Assembly: GCA_963921425.1 (NCBI GenBank)
Contig: OY992833.1
Coordinates: 30,304,698 to 30,368,697 of the forward strand
From: Dryas octopetala
Lineage: Eukaryota; Streptophyta; Magnoliopsida; Rosales; Rosaceae
Direction: 5' to 3'
Length of the DNA: 64,000 nt
The translations under genes and the position numbers were made by a program. The notes beneath the pieces were generated by a model. The model saw nothing but the letters and a program-made list of their open reading frames with translations, was not told the DNA's origin and did not search any database. Below, piece by piece: positions 26,901-37,969 of the stretch. Position 1 is the first letter of the stretch; every line of letters begins with the position of its first letter.

Positions 26901-29007
26901 CCTTATAAATAATTTCTTAAGTTTCTTTTTTGTACGAGCAACTCAACAATACATTATGAATCACCTTCCAAATAGATTAGTATTCGTGTTCATGTATCAA
27001 ATTCATAATGTGGCCTCGATGTCATTATCATTAATAATATTAGTAATAAAAATTATTATTATTGTGTTTATTATTGTATTTGTTTGTCTTTGTAGCTTGC
27101 AGAGGCTGCAAAATCTCAGTTTTCCCGAGATTACAGTGATCACCTTGCACTTGTGCGGGCCTATGAGGGCTGGAAGGTTGCTGAAAGAGACTTTGCTGGA
27201 TATGACTACTGCTGGAAGAATTTTCTTTCAGCACAATCGATGAAAGCTATTGATTCCCTTAGGAAGGAGTTCTTCTCTTTGCTCAAAGATACTGATCTTG
27301 TTGATGCCTACACAACCACCTATAATGCATGGAGCTATGATGAGCATCTCATCCGTGCAGTCATTTGCTATGGCCTGTATCCTGGAATTTGCTCTGTTGT
27401 GGTAAGCATGGCGCTTTTTTTTCCCGTGTTTTCGTTAGGTTATAATATTTTCTAATTATTTCTCTAAGTTCTTGATGCTGTCAATCTCCTCCATCTAGTA
27501 TTCATCATGTTTACGCCATGATGAATACAGGCTTTTTAAATCAAATTGGGAAGTAAACTTACGATAGTCATAGGAAGTAATTAAAAATGCTTTATCAACC
27601 ACAGTTTGGCTACATGGTCCTCAATTGGCAAAATATTGTGCCAGTGTCTGTTTGTTGTGTGTGTATATATATATATATTTAATTTGATTTGTCCCAATAT
27701 GCATTATATGATTCATTTCCTCTTGTATGATTTTCTTGAGGACTGACATAAATGGATATGCAGCACAATGAAAAGTCATTTTCGCTGAAAACTATGGAGG
27801 ATGGCCAGGTGCTGCTATACTCGGTAAGCATTCTTGTTCATCTCATCAATATAAAGTAATGCCCTTGATTACGTGTCAGTTTGATTTTCTGTTCTTTGTC
27901 GTTTGCCTAGAACTCTGTCAATGCTCGGGAATCTAAAATTCCATATCCATGGCTGGTTTTCAATGAGAAGATAAAAGTGAACTCTGTTTTCCTACGGGAT
28001 TCAACAGCTGTGTCTGATTCAGTGCTCCTCCTATTTGGTGGAAGCTTTTCAAAAGGGGATACCGTAAGTAGTTTGTTTCTGGTGTTTGCTACTGGACTGT
28101 GCAAACTGCAAACCAATGCATGCTTGATTATTGTTGTTGTTGTTTTTGTTTTCTGTTATTGCTGTTGTTCCTTCTTTTTCTTTTTGTTCTTTTTTTGTTG
28201 TTATCTACGATTGACATAATGGGACTGTATTCCTGTTCTGGCAGGATGGACACTTGAAAATGTTGGGAGGATATTTGGAATTCTTCATGAAACCTGCCAT
28301 AGCAGATATGTATCAATGTTTAAGGAGGGAACTTGATGAGTTAATTCAAACCAAAGTAAGTGAAACTATGAAGAAACCTACTTTCTCTTAACCTGATGGA
28401 ATTTTGTTTTTGTTTTTTTAGTATCTTTTTTATTTCTGGATCCCTTGCTACTTTATTTTCCCAATCGCACCTTGAAGTGGGTTTTGAATATATTTTTGTC
28501 TGCTTGTTAACTCTGGCTAATTTTAATTCTGGCGATACTGGGCAGCTACTGAACCCCAGGATGGACATTCACTTCCATCATGAACTCCTTTCTGCATTGC
28601 GGTTGCTGCTCTCGGAGGATCAAAGTGATGGTCGATTTGTATTTGGCCGCCAGGTCGTTGTACCCTCAAAGCCACCTGTGGTGGCACCACAGCCAGCCTT
28701 GGTTTCAAGAACGGAAAGTGGACCTGGGGGTGATAATTCGAAGAGTCAGCTCCAGACATTGCTTACAAGGGCAGGATATGCTGCACCTACCTACAAAACT
28801 AAGCAGCTGAAAAACAGCCAGTTCCGAGCTACAGTGGAGTTCAATGGAATGCAAATTTTGGGGCAGCCTTGTAATAACAAGAAGAGTGCAGAAAAAGATG
28901 CAGCAGCTGAGGCCATTCAGTGGCTGGTGAGTGGAACACAAATGGGCCATGAGTACATCAATCACATGTCAATGTTGTTGAAGAAAAGCAAAACGGATCA
29001 TAATTAA
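20984..29007 (+). CDS. DExH-box ATP-dependent RNA helicase with C-terminal dsRNA-binding domain (DExH5-like)
   Basis: Nineteen exons: 20984-21415, 21759-21913, 21989-22076, 22420-22662, 23521-23616, 23890-24078, 24205-24364, 24447-24577, 24877-25044, 25127-25399, 25623-25817, 25985-26188, 26339-26408, 26536-26684, 27096-27401, 27764-27823, 27911-28063, 28245-28355 and 28546-29007; 1,214 aa. Motif I GETGCGKT is at 344-351, DEIH at 445-448 and SAT at 477-479. Motif V (ATNIAETS) is near 662 and motif VI (QRRGRAGR) at 710-717. A double-stranded RNA-binding domain follows at about 1128-1188. The order matches the DHX9/DHX36-like helicases; among Arabidopsis proteins DExH5 (At2g01130) fits best. 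It unwinds RNA using ATP; the substrate is unknown. The ATG at 20984 gives a 41-residue Leu/Ser/Pro-rich head resembling an organelle presequence, ahead of a second in-frame ATG at 21107 ([18 protein letters not shown]). Confidence 0.92.
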
Positions 29008-31345
29008 ACTACTATGAGCCAACTTTGCCAAAGAGAACTTTATGAGAGGGCAGCTGTGCACAACCGGTGGTGCTTGGGAATGCCTTGAAAATCAATGTGG
29101 TCACAATGTCCGACTTACTACTACCTGCCTCAGGAAACAGTAAAGGTTGGGCATCATTATCACTTAAAAGCCAGCAGATCTGACCTCATTTCCACATTCT
29201 TTAAAATCCATAATTGATCAGACATCACCAGCAAATAGTACTAAAGATGCCGAGTTTGTGGTTAATTTTGGATTGTTGGATCATCTGCTTTGTGACATAG
29301 AGCTACATCTGAGCTAAAGTTTTGAGGGGACTGGAATTGGCCTATTTTGTCCATTTCAGTGGGTGTGCACTTGGATCATGACACCGATGGTGACCAGGAG
29401 AGTTTATCCAGGACAGGTGAAATTGTAGTTAGCTGTAGTTAAAAGAATCAAGGAGAAATAAGCACACACATTCGCAAGTAAAACCGGGTGATTTCTTACG
29501 CCATTATGAGCTCAGATTTTAGCATTTTGCTGTACAATAGTATTGTTTTGGATAGTTAGTAGGCATGTGTAGTGTAAGCGTGGTAATCTTTTTTCACCTT
29601 TTGTTAATAACTAGCTCCTTGTAAATTCCAGAAAGGTTCTGAATATCTTTTCGATAATATAGTTGCGGTCTACATCCCCAAAACGAAGTGTTCTGGATGG
29701 ATCTGAGACCTGTTGTCCCTTTTTTTTTGTGTTTCCTGATTTCTATGATTTTAAACTGAATACGTTTGGGCATAGCTGAATGGTCAAAGTTATTCACTTT
29801 TTTGGTACTTGTATGCCTCTCTCAAGTTCTTGCCTCTATGAGACTATGACAAGGGTATTAAACTAAGAGATAAAAGGCGGTGAGGAAGATGAAGGAGACC
29901 TATATACTATTATACATGCTCAGTTGCCCATGACCACACAAGTAGACTTCATGTGACTAAAACTATAATATGGGAGATAAAATCGCCGATGGGTCTTAGA
30001 TTTCTTATTAAAAGTATATATAGAGTTTTTTAAGGGTGTTTTTTGTCTTATAAAGGGACCACAACCACTTTCAATTAAATAACTTCTCTGCATCTTGCAT
30101 CAATCTTATTCATTTACATATGATTTCTACAAATTTAACATGCAATCTCTATAAATCTCATTCTATATCTTATGAAGATATGAGGGGAACTCGTATCTTA
30201 TATCCTCAAAAAATAAAAAAAAATAATGACATATTTCACAAAGCAATAGTCAAAGGACTTTATTTAGAAAAAAAAAAATTTATAAGATTTTTTTTCAAAT
30301 AAAAAATATTAGAAGGACTAAACTCTAATTTTTCTTTTTTACTATTAGAGAGCTCTATTTCTCAATCCTAATATAAAAATTACCATCTCCACACTTAATA
30401 TTTTATACAATTTTAATAGCAGGTTTAAAGATTAGGGATGACATAGTAATTACACTACCTCACTTTTAACTTCTTCATTCTCATATGCATGAATCGCATT
30501 CTCTTTTCTTACGTAATTTCCACCAGATCTCGCATTGCATATGTACAATTATATATATAGTTTGCATTTTGTGACGATAAATTAATTGGTTAAAATAAAC
30601 AAAACAAATTTCCATCCAACCTCGAAATGCGACATTGGTATGGCTGTCGGGGTACGTCTTATTGATTAGGTAAATAATGTTGACAAATATGGAATCTGAA
30701 GCATATGATAACGAGTATGGGACAGGCTGGGAGGGTCTGCCCCTTTCATGTCCAATTGTCCCTGTTCCTAAGAAAAAACTTTAGGGCTACTTTGGTGGGT
30801 ATTAAAGAGTGAAAATGACTTTTTATCAATGGTGCCCAAAACCCAAATGAAGCTCCCAAGCCTCAAAGTCCCAACCATGTGAGGACGCGCATTCGTCGTT
30901 AAGCTGTGGGGTTGTTGGAGTCGGTAGTGATTACTGATTAGTGAATTGAAATTGACCAAAGTAAAGTAGGTCGCTCCCGAGCGGACCCCTTTGGCCCTTT
31001 TTGTTTATAAAACGTAGGAGCGTGAGTGGACTTATGCCGGAGAGGAGCAAAGCCTTGGGCCACTTTTAGTCGGATCGCACATCGCAGGTTTGTGAATCCC
31101 GTGGCAAATAAGAAAGCCAATACTTTGGAAAAGAAACAACTTGGGGTCTGTGGGTCTTCCTAACACTCTTATCTACTTGCTAGTTGCTACAAAACTCACT
31201 TTTTTTTTCGTTTTTTTTTTTTTTTTTATTATTATTATTATTTTTTTTTTTTTTTTTATAACCCCCTTGGAGGTATGTGGGGGAGCTTGTCAGTCCCATG
31301 GACCATGCACTAGTTTACAAATTTACAATACAATATTTGATTTTA
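29008..31345. other. Helicase 3' UTR and intergenic DNA
   Basis: The first several hundred bases are likely 3' UTR. Beyond about 29,800 the sequence is AT-rich with no recognisable gene. A run of T/A (31199-31258) precedes the transposon cluster. Confidence 0.4.
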
Positions 31346-31732
31346 GAGCAAATTATATTTTAATATCTTAACTATACTTCTTTTTTTAACTTGACATTTT
31401 AATTTTAAAAAATTGCATTATCATATCTCAACTTTTATTTTTTGTCAATTTTATACTTTCATTATATCTCTTATTAGAAATGTCTTTATCTATTGACGTA
31501 ACACACGTGAACCCCACCTTTAAACATTAACATGGTTATTTTTAAAAACCACATCAATGCTTAATGGTGGGGTCTATATATATCACGTCAATAGATAACG
31601 ACATTTCTAATAGAAGATATAATGAAAGTATGAAATAGACACGAAATGAAAGTTGAAATATAATAATGCGACTTTTTAAATTTGAAGTACCAAGTTAAAA
31701 AACGAGATATAATTGAGGTACTAATATATAAT

Positions 31733-32879
31733 GAGAGCTGCTATTTGCACATTTTTTTTTCTTTTTGCACACATTTTTCTTTTACACACCTTTTATCATT
31801 TTTTAAAATGTAAAATTTCTCTTTAACCCACCACTCTCATTACCAAAATACCCCCAAGCTCATTAATCTTACCAAATTTCTCTTACACACCCCACTCAAT
31901 CTATTCAAACAATACACACTCACTCAACTCTTTCAGACAATACACACCCTCACCCCCAACCTCACGCCCACCCAATCCTAGCCAAGAACACATAGCCATA
32001 GCCATTGTTGTCAACACCATAGTTATGCCTTAAGTTAAATTATTTTGATTCATATGCAAATCTAGGTTTTTTTATCAAATTTAAATTGGTCAATCCATCT
32101 CAAGACATATTTTTTTTCTGTTTGAGATAATTTGGAGTGCGGGTTTTCTGGATTTCAAGATTGAAATTTCGGGTTTGAGTTATAGGGTTTCGCAGGTCGT
32201 TCGGCACTGGTCTACCGAATATTTCGATTTCATTTAGTAGTAAGCTACCGAACATTTCAATTTCATTCGGTACTAAGCTGTCGAACTTTTCAGTTTTGTT
32301 CGGCAGCTTACTACCGAACAAAACTGAAAGGTTCAAGAGCTTACTACCGAACGAAATGTTCAGCAAACCAGTCGAACGACCTGCGAATCCGAAAATGAAT
32401 AATCAGAAAATTCACACTTGCACTTTAAAAAACCTCACTTCAAATCATCACAAACAGACGAGAAAGGTATTATGATTGATTAACCAATTGAAATTAGATA
32501 AAAAAGTATTAGATTTACATTCAAATCCAGAAAGGTTAGGGCATGTCTCCAACTTCCAATGACTATGGTGGAGAGATGATGCATAGGCTGCGATGAAGGC
32601 GAGTTGATGGCGGAAGATGGGTGTCGGCAATTTTGGGATGAAGGTGGAGTCACAGGTGGGGTGTGTTTTGGTTGTGGTTGGAGATGAGGTTGAGGGTGGG
32701 GTGTGTAATTGTGATTTAGGAGTGTTGGGTTTGAGGTGTGTAAGGAGAGTTTTTTTTTTTTTTCAAATGATGTGGGTTGTCGTTTAAGGTAATTCTCTTT
32801 GTGTCAATTAAGTAATTTCACAAAATAAGTTAATGGGGGTGTGCAAAAAGAAGAAAATGATGTGCAAATAGCAGCACTC
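31733..32879. mobile_element. TIR element of 1,147 bp nested in the fold-back MITE
   Basis: The ends read GAGAGCTGCTATTTGCACA and, reverse-complemented on the right, GAGTGCTGCTATTTGCACA. A perfect 8-bp duplication TATATAAT flanks it (31725-31732 and 32880-32887). The subterminal blocks (CATTACCAAAATACCCC and CACACCCC-rich tracts) resemble the element at 15392-16494 in opposite orientation. The core carries a 33-bp minisatellite instead of the GC-rich core of the sister copy. There is no transposase, so it is non-autonomous. An 8-bp duplication points to hAT or an atypical Mutator-like family. Confidence 0.85.
32187..32351 (-). repeat. Minisatellite, five 33-bp units, inside the nested element
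   Basis: Translated on the minus strand, five consecutive 11-residue units line up (FGSKLLNLSVL, FGSKLPNKTEK, FDSLVPNEIEM, FGSLLLNEIEI, FGRPVPNDLRN), showing a 33-bp period. Within it a perfect 16-bp arm TTTCAGTTTTGTTCGG is followed closely by its reverse complement, which allows a hairpin. The open frame is judged a by-product of the repeat, not a gene. Confidence 0.75.
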
Positions 32880-32902
32880 TATATAATTTGCTCTTGATTT
32901 TA

Positions 32903-33460
32903 TTAAAAAGCTATGCTCCTTTGAATAACTGGTTTTCAACTATTATCTCAATATTTTACGGTAAAAGTGGTATATAATTTAAATAATTTCAGATACACAA
33001 AAATTAGAAAAAAAAATTGATCACTCAAGTAATAGTCGGATTGTATGTAAGTGTTATATATGGAGCCCTTGTGGATAATGACTGGTGGAAGTATTTATTT
33101 GATGTGAAACAACTCAAAGCGATATTCTCCCCAGCAGCTAGCCCAGCTGGATTATTCCAGCTTCATCAAATATGTTGCTCCTTCTTTCTTATTTATTCCC
33201 ATTCCATCCCATTCATTTATATTCTGTTTTCTGTGGGGAAGCCCTACAGCTTGTAAGCTACACGGACCATCATTGAATAGATGGACCACAGACTACTGCC
33301 AGTATTTGTTGACTGTGTCAATCCCCACATTCAGCTGTAGCATGTACATTGATTAATTTATTAAATACCAACAATAAATTATATAATATATATAAGAAAG
33401 TAAATCAATTAGGTAATTATTTAATGATATAATTAAGACAAAGAGTACTCTGAATTGGAG
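32903..33460. other. Intergenic, no gene seen
   Basis: AT-rich spacer between the nested transposon pair and the small MITE. Only short open frames are present. Confidence 0.35.
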
Positions 33461-33642
33461 AAAAATTATTTTGTATAATCGCTATATTGACACGTGGTAT
33501 AATTCATATATTTGTTATAATATGAGTGAATTTTATTAAGATTATATACCCTACTAATATAAACACATCATCCAATAAAATTTTTACATGTTGAATTAGT
33601 TATACCACATGATTGTATATTGATTATACCCTATAATTTTTT
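33461..33642. mobile_element. Small MITE of about 182 bp, copy B
   Basis: The ends AAAAATTATTTTGTATAATC and GATTATACCCTATAATTTTTT are imperfect inverted repeats. The internal motifs are in the same order as in 14091-14273, and the lengths differ by only about one base. Confidence 0.65.
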
Positions 33643-33982
33643 CAGTTTAGGATCAGAAGGCAGTCAGCTGTACCAACATAAAGTAATCATGCTTTCTATT
33701 GTATTGTATACTTTGTATATATTGTACATATTTAAATATTTAATAACATAATAATCGATTTAGAAGGTAATAGTGGGTTGAGAGAATTACGTCCGCCAAA
33801 CGGTCTTCTCATCTTGGAAAAGGAAATTGCATATTGATATTGATTGTTGGATACCTTCATACCTCTTGTTTTCTCCCATTCCTTTTGTCGAAATTAGTGA
33901 AACTATCCCATGATCTATCACTAAACTGGTATTCCAAAATTACTTAGAGTGTTAAAATGGTTGTCAAGTATATATATTTTTT

Positions 33983-34513
33983 GTTAATTTCAGTTCAGTA
34001 TTTCAAATTTGCTTCAAATTTTAATTTAATATTTTATGTTTAAAATCTTATAATATTATACTTTATCTTTTCAATTTGTTGCAATGTCATATCTCTGTCA
34101 GTATGACTGTTAAGAGATATGTTAAAAATTGATATGACACTCCCACAATGGTAACTAGATTTCACGTGGTCTGATAACAGGCCATGTCATGCCACGTAAC
34201 ATAACAATAATTAAAAATCTAGAAACATGACACATTATGCCACATAATTATTTTTAAATTTTTAGATTTAAAATTATTTTTTATGCCACCTGGTATGACG
34301 TGTCATGTTGTCAGACCATGTGGCATCCAGTCAGCATTGTGGGAGTGTCATGTAAGTGCAACATCAGCATTTAATAGATCTCTTAACAGTCATACTGACG
34401 GAGGTATGACATTACAATAAATTAGAAAGATGAGATATGACATTGTAAGATTTTAAACATGAGGTACTAAATTGAAATTTGAAACAAATTTGAGATACTG
34501 AACTGAAATTAAC
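33983..34513. mobile_element. Fold-back element, 531 bp, long inverted arms
   Basis: The left arm starts GTTAATTTCAGTTCAGTATT. The reverse complement of the right end starts GTTAATTTCAGTTCAGTATC, and pairing continues for roughly 200 bp per arm with scattered mismatches, through a conserved GACTGTTAAGAGAT block. The flanks are T-runs, so a target duplication cannot be called. There is no coding capacity. Confidence 0.75.
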
Positions 34514-35121
34514 CTTTTTTTTTTTTTTTAATACCACTGTCATGTATTTTATTATTTTAAATTTGATTTATTTGAGAGGTCTGCACATTTATATAATAAT
34601 CAATATAATCAATTATTCAAATTGGGTTAGTGTTTAATAAAAAAACTTTTATTGTAAATTAATCTAAAACATGACTGTTTCGGTTATTAATAATAATCAC
34701 GATTTCTTGTACTGCCATGCCCGGTTTGGATCACATGAGCAAAACATTAGTCAGAGCAGAGCCAAGGGCAGCCCGTGTGGTGGTTCAATGGCAATGAGTG
34801 GACATTGAGTGCCCATCAGCTTACATGGTTCTTATCGTATGTTTTGGTCAAATTGCAATCAATCAAAGAACATGTACAACCACCATGTGATCCATATGTT
34901 TAGTTTGATCTTTCGCAAAATACAAATCCAACACCTCTTTCATAAATCATTCGTTTCAAAAGTCAAAATAATAATCCGATTCGCAAGTACTTGTGATTTT
35001 TATATCCATCTCTGTTTTTTTTTGTTTAAGCTAAAAAAAAGAAGAACTACAATTTATAGGTCATTGTTACAAAAGAATTTTTTTGGATAGTTAATTGTTA
35101 TACATTGTATATCTATATAGG
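34514..35121. other. Intergenic, no gene seen
   Basis: AT-rich spacer between two fold-back elements. No recognisable gene or repeat family. Confidence 0.35.
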
Positions 35122-35522
35122 CAGGCTCCTTCTGTTGAGGTATACCTCAACTTATTTATGTTGAGGTATGACCTTGTTGGGGCCTACACGAGTCCTTTTG
35201 TGTCGATCTGAACCGTTCGCAAGGATCATCTTCATTGATAGATCATCTTTGCAAAAAATTAGCCAAATCAGAAATCATTTGCTTATCTAACTTTGATAAA
35301 ATAAATGGACGGTTTCATCGAAAATATTTGGTTCGTCCATTTATTTGATCAAAGTTAGATAGGCAAATGATTTCCGATTTGGCTAATTTTTTGCAAGGAT
35401 GATCTATCTATGGAGATGTAAAAATTGAACGGTTCGGATCGACAAAAAAGGACTCGTGTGGGCCCCAACAGGGTATACCTCAACATAAATAAGTTGAGGT
35501 ATACCTCAACAGAAGGAGCCTG
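35122..35522. mobile_element. Mutator-like fold-back MITE, 401 bp (copy 1)
   Basis: The two halves are near-perfect reverse complements. Both ends read CAGGCTCCTTCTGTTGAGGT, followed by TATACCTCAACTTATTTATG. The 10-bp TCTATATAGG is present on both sides (35112-35121 and 35523-35532). The whole transcript could fold into one long hairpin. There is no ORF. Confidence 0.9.
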
Positions 35523-35580
35523 TCTATATAGGAGTTTTTATTTTAAGTTGTTTTTATTTTTTGTTGAGATTTTGTATATA

Positions 35581-35976
35581 CAGGGCCTTTCAATGAGAGA
35601 TTTCTCATTTAACACTAAATAAGGATCCCTTATGAGGCCTACATGAGTCATTTTGTGTCGATCCGAACTGTTCATTTTTTATATCTCCATTGATAAATCA
35701 TTTTTGCAAAAAATAAGCCAACTAGGAAATCATTTGTTTATCTAACTTTGATCAAATAAATAGACGAATCAAATATTTTCGATGAAACCGTCCATTTATT
35801 TGATCAAAGTTAAATAAACAAATAATTTTCAATTTGACTGATTTTTTACAAAGATGATCTATCAATAGAAATACAAAAAATGAATTGTCTAAATCAACAT
35901 AAAACGACTCGTATGAACCCTATATAATGATTCCTCATTTAGTATTAAATAAGGAATCCTTCGTTGGAAGCCCTTG
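35581..35976. mobile_element. Mutator-like fold-back MITE, 396 bp (copy 2)
   Basis: The ends CAGGGCCTTTCAATG and (right, reverse complement) CAAGGGCTTCCAACG are flanked by a 10-bp duplication TTTGTATATA (35571-35580 and 35977-35986). The inner arms share long stretches with the 35122-35522 element (for example TTTGATCAAAGTTA and GATGAAACCGTCCATTTATT), but the outer 50 bp differ. The two are related subfamilies inserted 58 bp apart. Confidence 0.88.
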
Positions 35977-35986
35977 TTTGTATATA

Positions 35987-36850
35987 ATCTAATGTGCAGT
36001 GGGATGACTTTTCTATTAATTGAAAATTAGTCGAAGGAAATGAAGTTTCTAACCAGATTGGTCCCACCGAACAGTAAAATTTTGATATTTGATAATTGAT
36101 AGTATCGTATATAAGATCACGTTTGCATTTAAGAGTGATCTTCGTTCTTCAAAAAGTTAGTGGTGATTTCTATATTACATGGTACAAGGGCATTAACTCC
36201 ATTAAGTGGTACAATCTCGATTTTCTTTTTGTTTTTTGTGAGAATGGTCTTTACTCTTTACATGTCATTTATAGATATATATTATGTATAGAATTTCATT
36301 AATTAACAATTTAACATAACACTAATTTTCAAATAATTATATTATCTCATTTTTTATACATACGCTATTAATCGATATACATTAATTCACACATTAATAA
36401 TTTGTGATTCATGAATTTACATAATCATTTCTCAAAAAACTGTTTCAGTCCACCTCCATGATAGTAGTTTGATTTTCACCCACCTTTTTTTTCAATAAAA
36501 AAAAAAGGTAAAGAAGAGAATGCAAATGTTAAATTAGCTTTTAAAATAAAAATAGAGTGAGGCCACCAAGCAAGCAAAATGGAAAGATAGTAATATGGAA
36601 AGGGAAAGGGAATCAATGAATCATGATTATTCATGAATGATAATATACTCTGCAATAATGCAATTAAAGAAGATTCTCAGGGGTACTTCCGGTATAAAGT
36701 CCCATCCTTTCTCTTTTCATTTTCGCTTATTTATTGTATCAGGTATCTCAAGTTCTCTAAGTCTCAACTCTCAAGCCAACAACCGCATCTGAAAAATTTT
36801 AAAAAGAAAAAGAAAAAACATCTTCAAATCTCTCTTTGACCGTCGTACTC
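35987..36850. other. Upstream region of PSS1
   Basis: AT-rich spacer that becomes C/T-rich near the PSS1 leader. No gene recognised. Confidence 0.4.
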
Positions 36851-36887
36851 CACTCTTTCTCTCTCTTGTTTGTATAATATTATATGA

Positions 36888-36899
36888 TATATATATAGG
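36888..36899 (+). promoter_or_regulatory. Possible TATA box of PSS1
   Basis: TATATATATAGG lies ahead of a C/T-rich leader and about 370 bp before the proposed leader intron donor at 37267. This is position-based inference only. Confidence 0.35.
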
Positions 36900-37266
36900 C
36901 GTATAGCCGTATAGGTCGGTTTTTTCTCCATTTTCTTTTTATGGTATCATCATCACCCTTGGCCTTTTCGCCGCTGTCGCAGAGAAAAAACTCAGAGAAA
37001 AAAAAATCGAAAAGTGAGTCACAGAGAGTCATCCTTTTCGCTGTTCTCACTTTTTTCCCTCTCTTCTGCCACTGCAAAAGCTATATCTCGTAGTAGATTG
37101 ATTAACACCATCTTTCTCTATTCAAGTGTCTCACTTATCTTCTTCTCTCCCCGTTATTAACTCTCTCTCACTCGCTATCTGTTTGTTCAAATTTCCAAAA
37201 GCTCTGATCCGACGGCCACGATCTTCTCGTCCTCCATTCGTACGGCTACATCTTCTCTATTACTAC

Positions 37267-37938
37267 GTGAGTATCTCTCCCTAAAATACATGCCTTTTTG
37301 TTTTTGACCAACCTTTCTCTCTCTTCACTCTTCATTCTTAACTCTTCCTCTTCCCTCTCTTTCTCAATGCTCTTCTCTATTTACACACACATACATATAC
37401 AGATATACATACTTGTGTATTTTTATATCACTGGGTATGTATATTTGTATACTTCTGTTGCGTTGTTTTCATTTTTTTTTTCTGTAATCTGTATATATAT
37501 ACATCGCATCCAGCTCCCACGTATTTGTTTCTGTTTGTGATTTGTTTCATTTCAGTCATACGAAATACGAATTTTCTTTTCTTTAAGAACGAAAATTTGA
37601 GAATCCGCCATCTGTCAGATTTTCTTTTGCCCAAAATTTGACACTTATTTTTAGTAATTTCCAACATGCAATGTTTTAACTTCGAATTACATGACATCTT
37701 GATCGGTATTCTTGATTTCAGCGGCTGTTATCCGATGTATTTTTATGTAGAAATGTATTTTTTTGGTCGACTGTGGATGTATTTACTCTATTTGTTTTTC
37801 TACATTTTGTTTAGTGAGCGTGTTTACTGCTTGGCAAGCACATGATCAAAGCGTCTTTTATAGCTTTTAAAGCCTTAATTTTTCGAAATTTTTAGATGGG
37901 TATTTTTGGTTACTGTTATCTGCATCTAAATTCAATAA

Positions 37939-37969
<31 letters not shown>

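Larger units (their letters stand above)
31346..32893. mobile_element. Fold-back MITE, Mutator-like, interrupted by a second element
   Basis: The left arm begins GAGCAAATTATATTTTAATA at 31346. Reverse-complementing 32880-32893 and continuing into 31732 downwards gives GAGCAAATTATATATTAGTA, so the two arms pair over nearly their whole length. The 9-bp TTGATTTTA flanks the whole unit (31337-31345 and 32894-32902). The right arm is split at TATATAAT by the element at 31733-32879. Without the insertion it would be about 393 bp. The 9-bp duplication and long arms suggest a Mutator-like MITE. Confidence 0.85.

Noticed and set aside
32100..32366. 88-codon minus-strand frame with repeating FGSxLxN units
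   Set aside because: It exists because a 33-bp repeat keeps the frame open. It lies inside a transposon and has no similarity to a protein I know.
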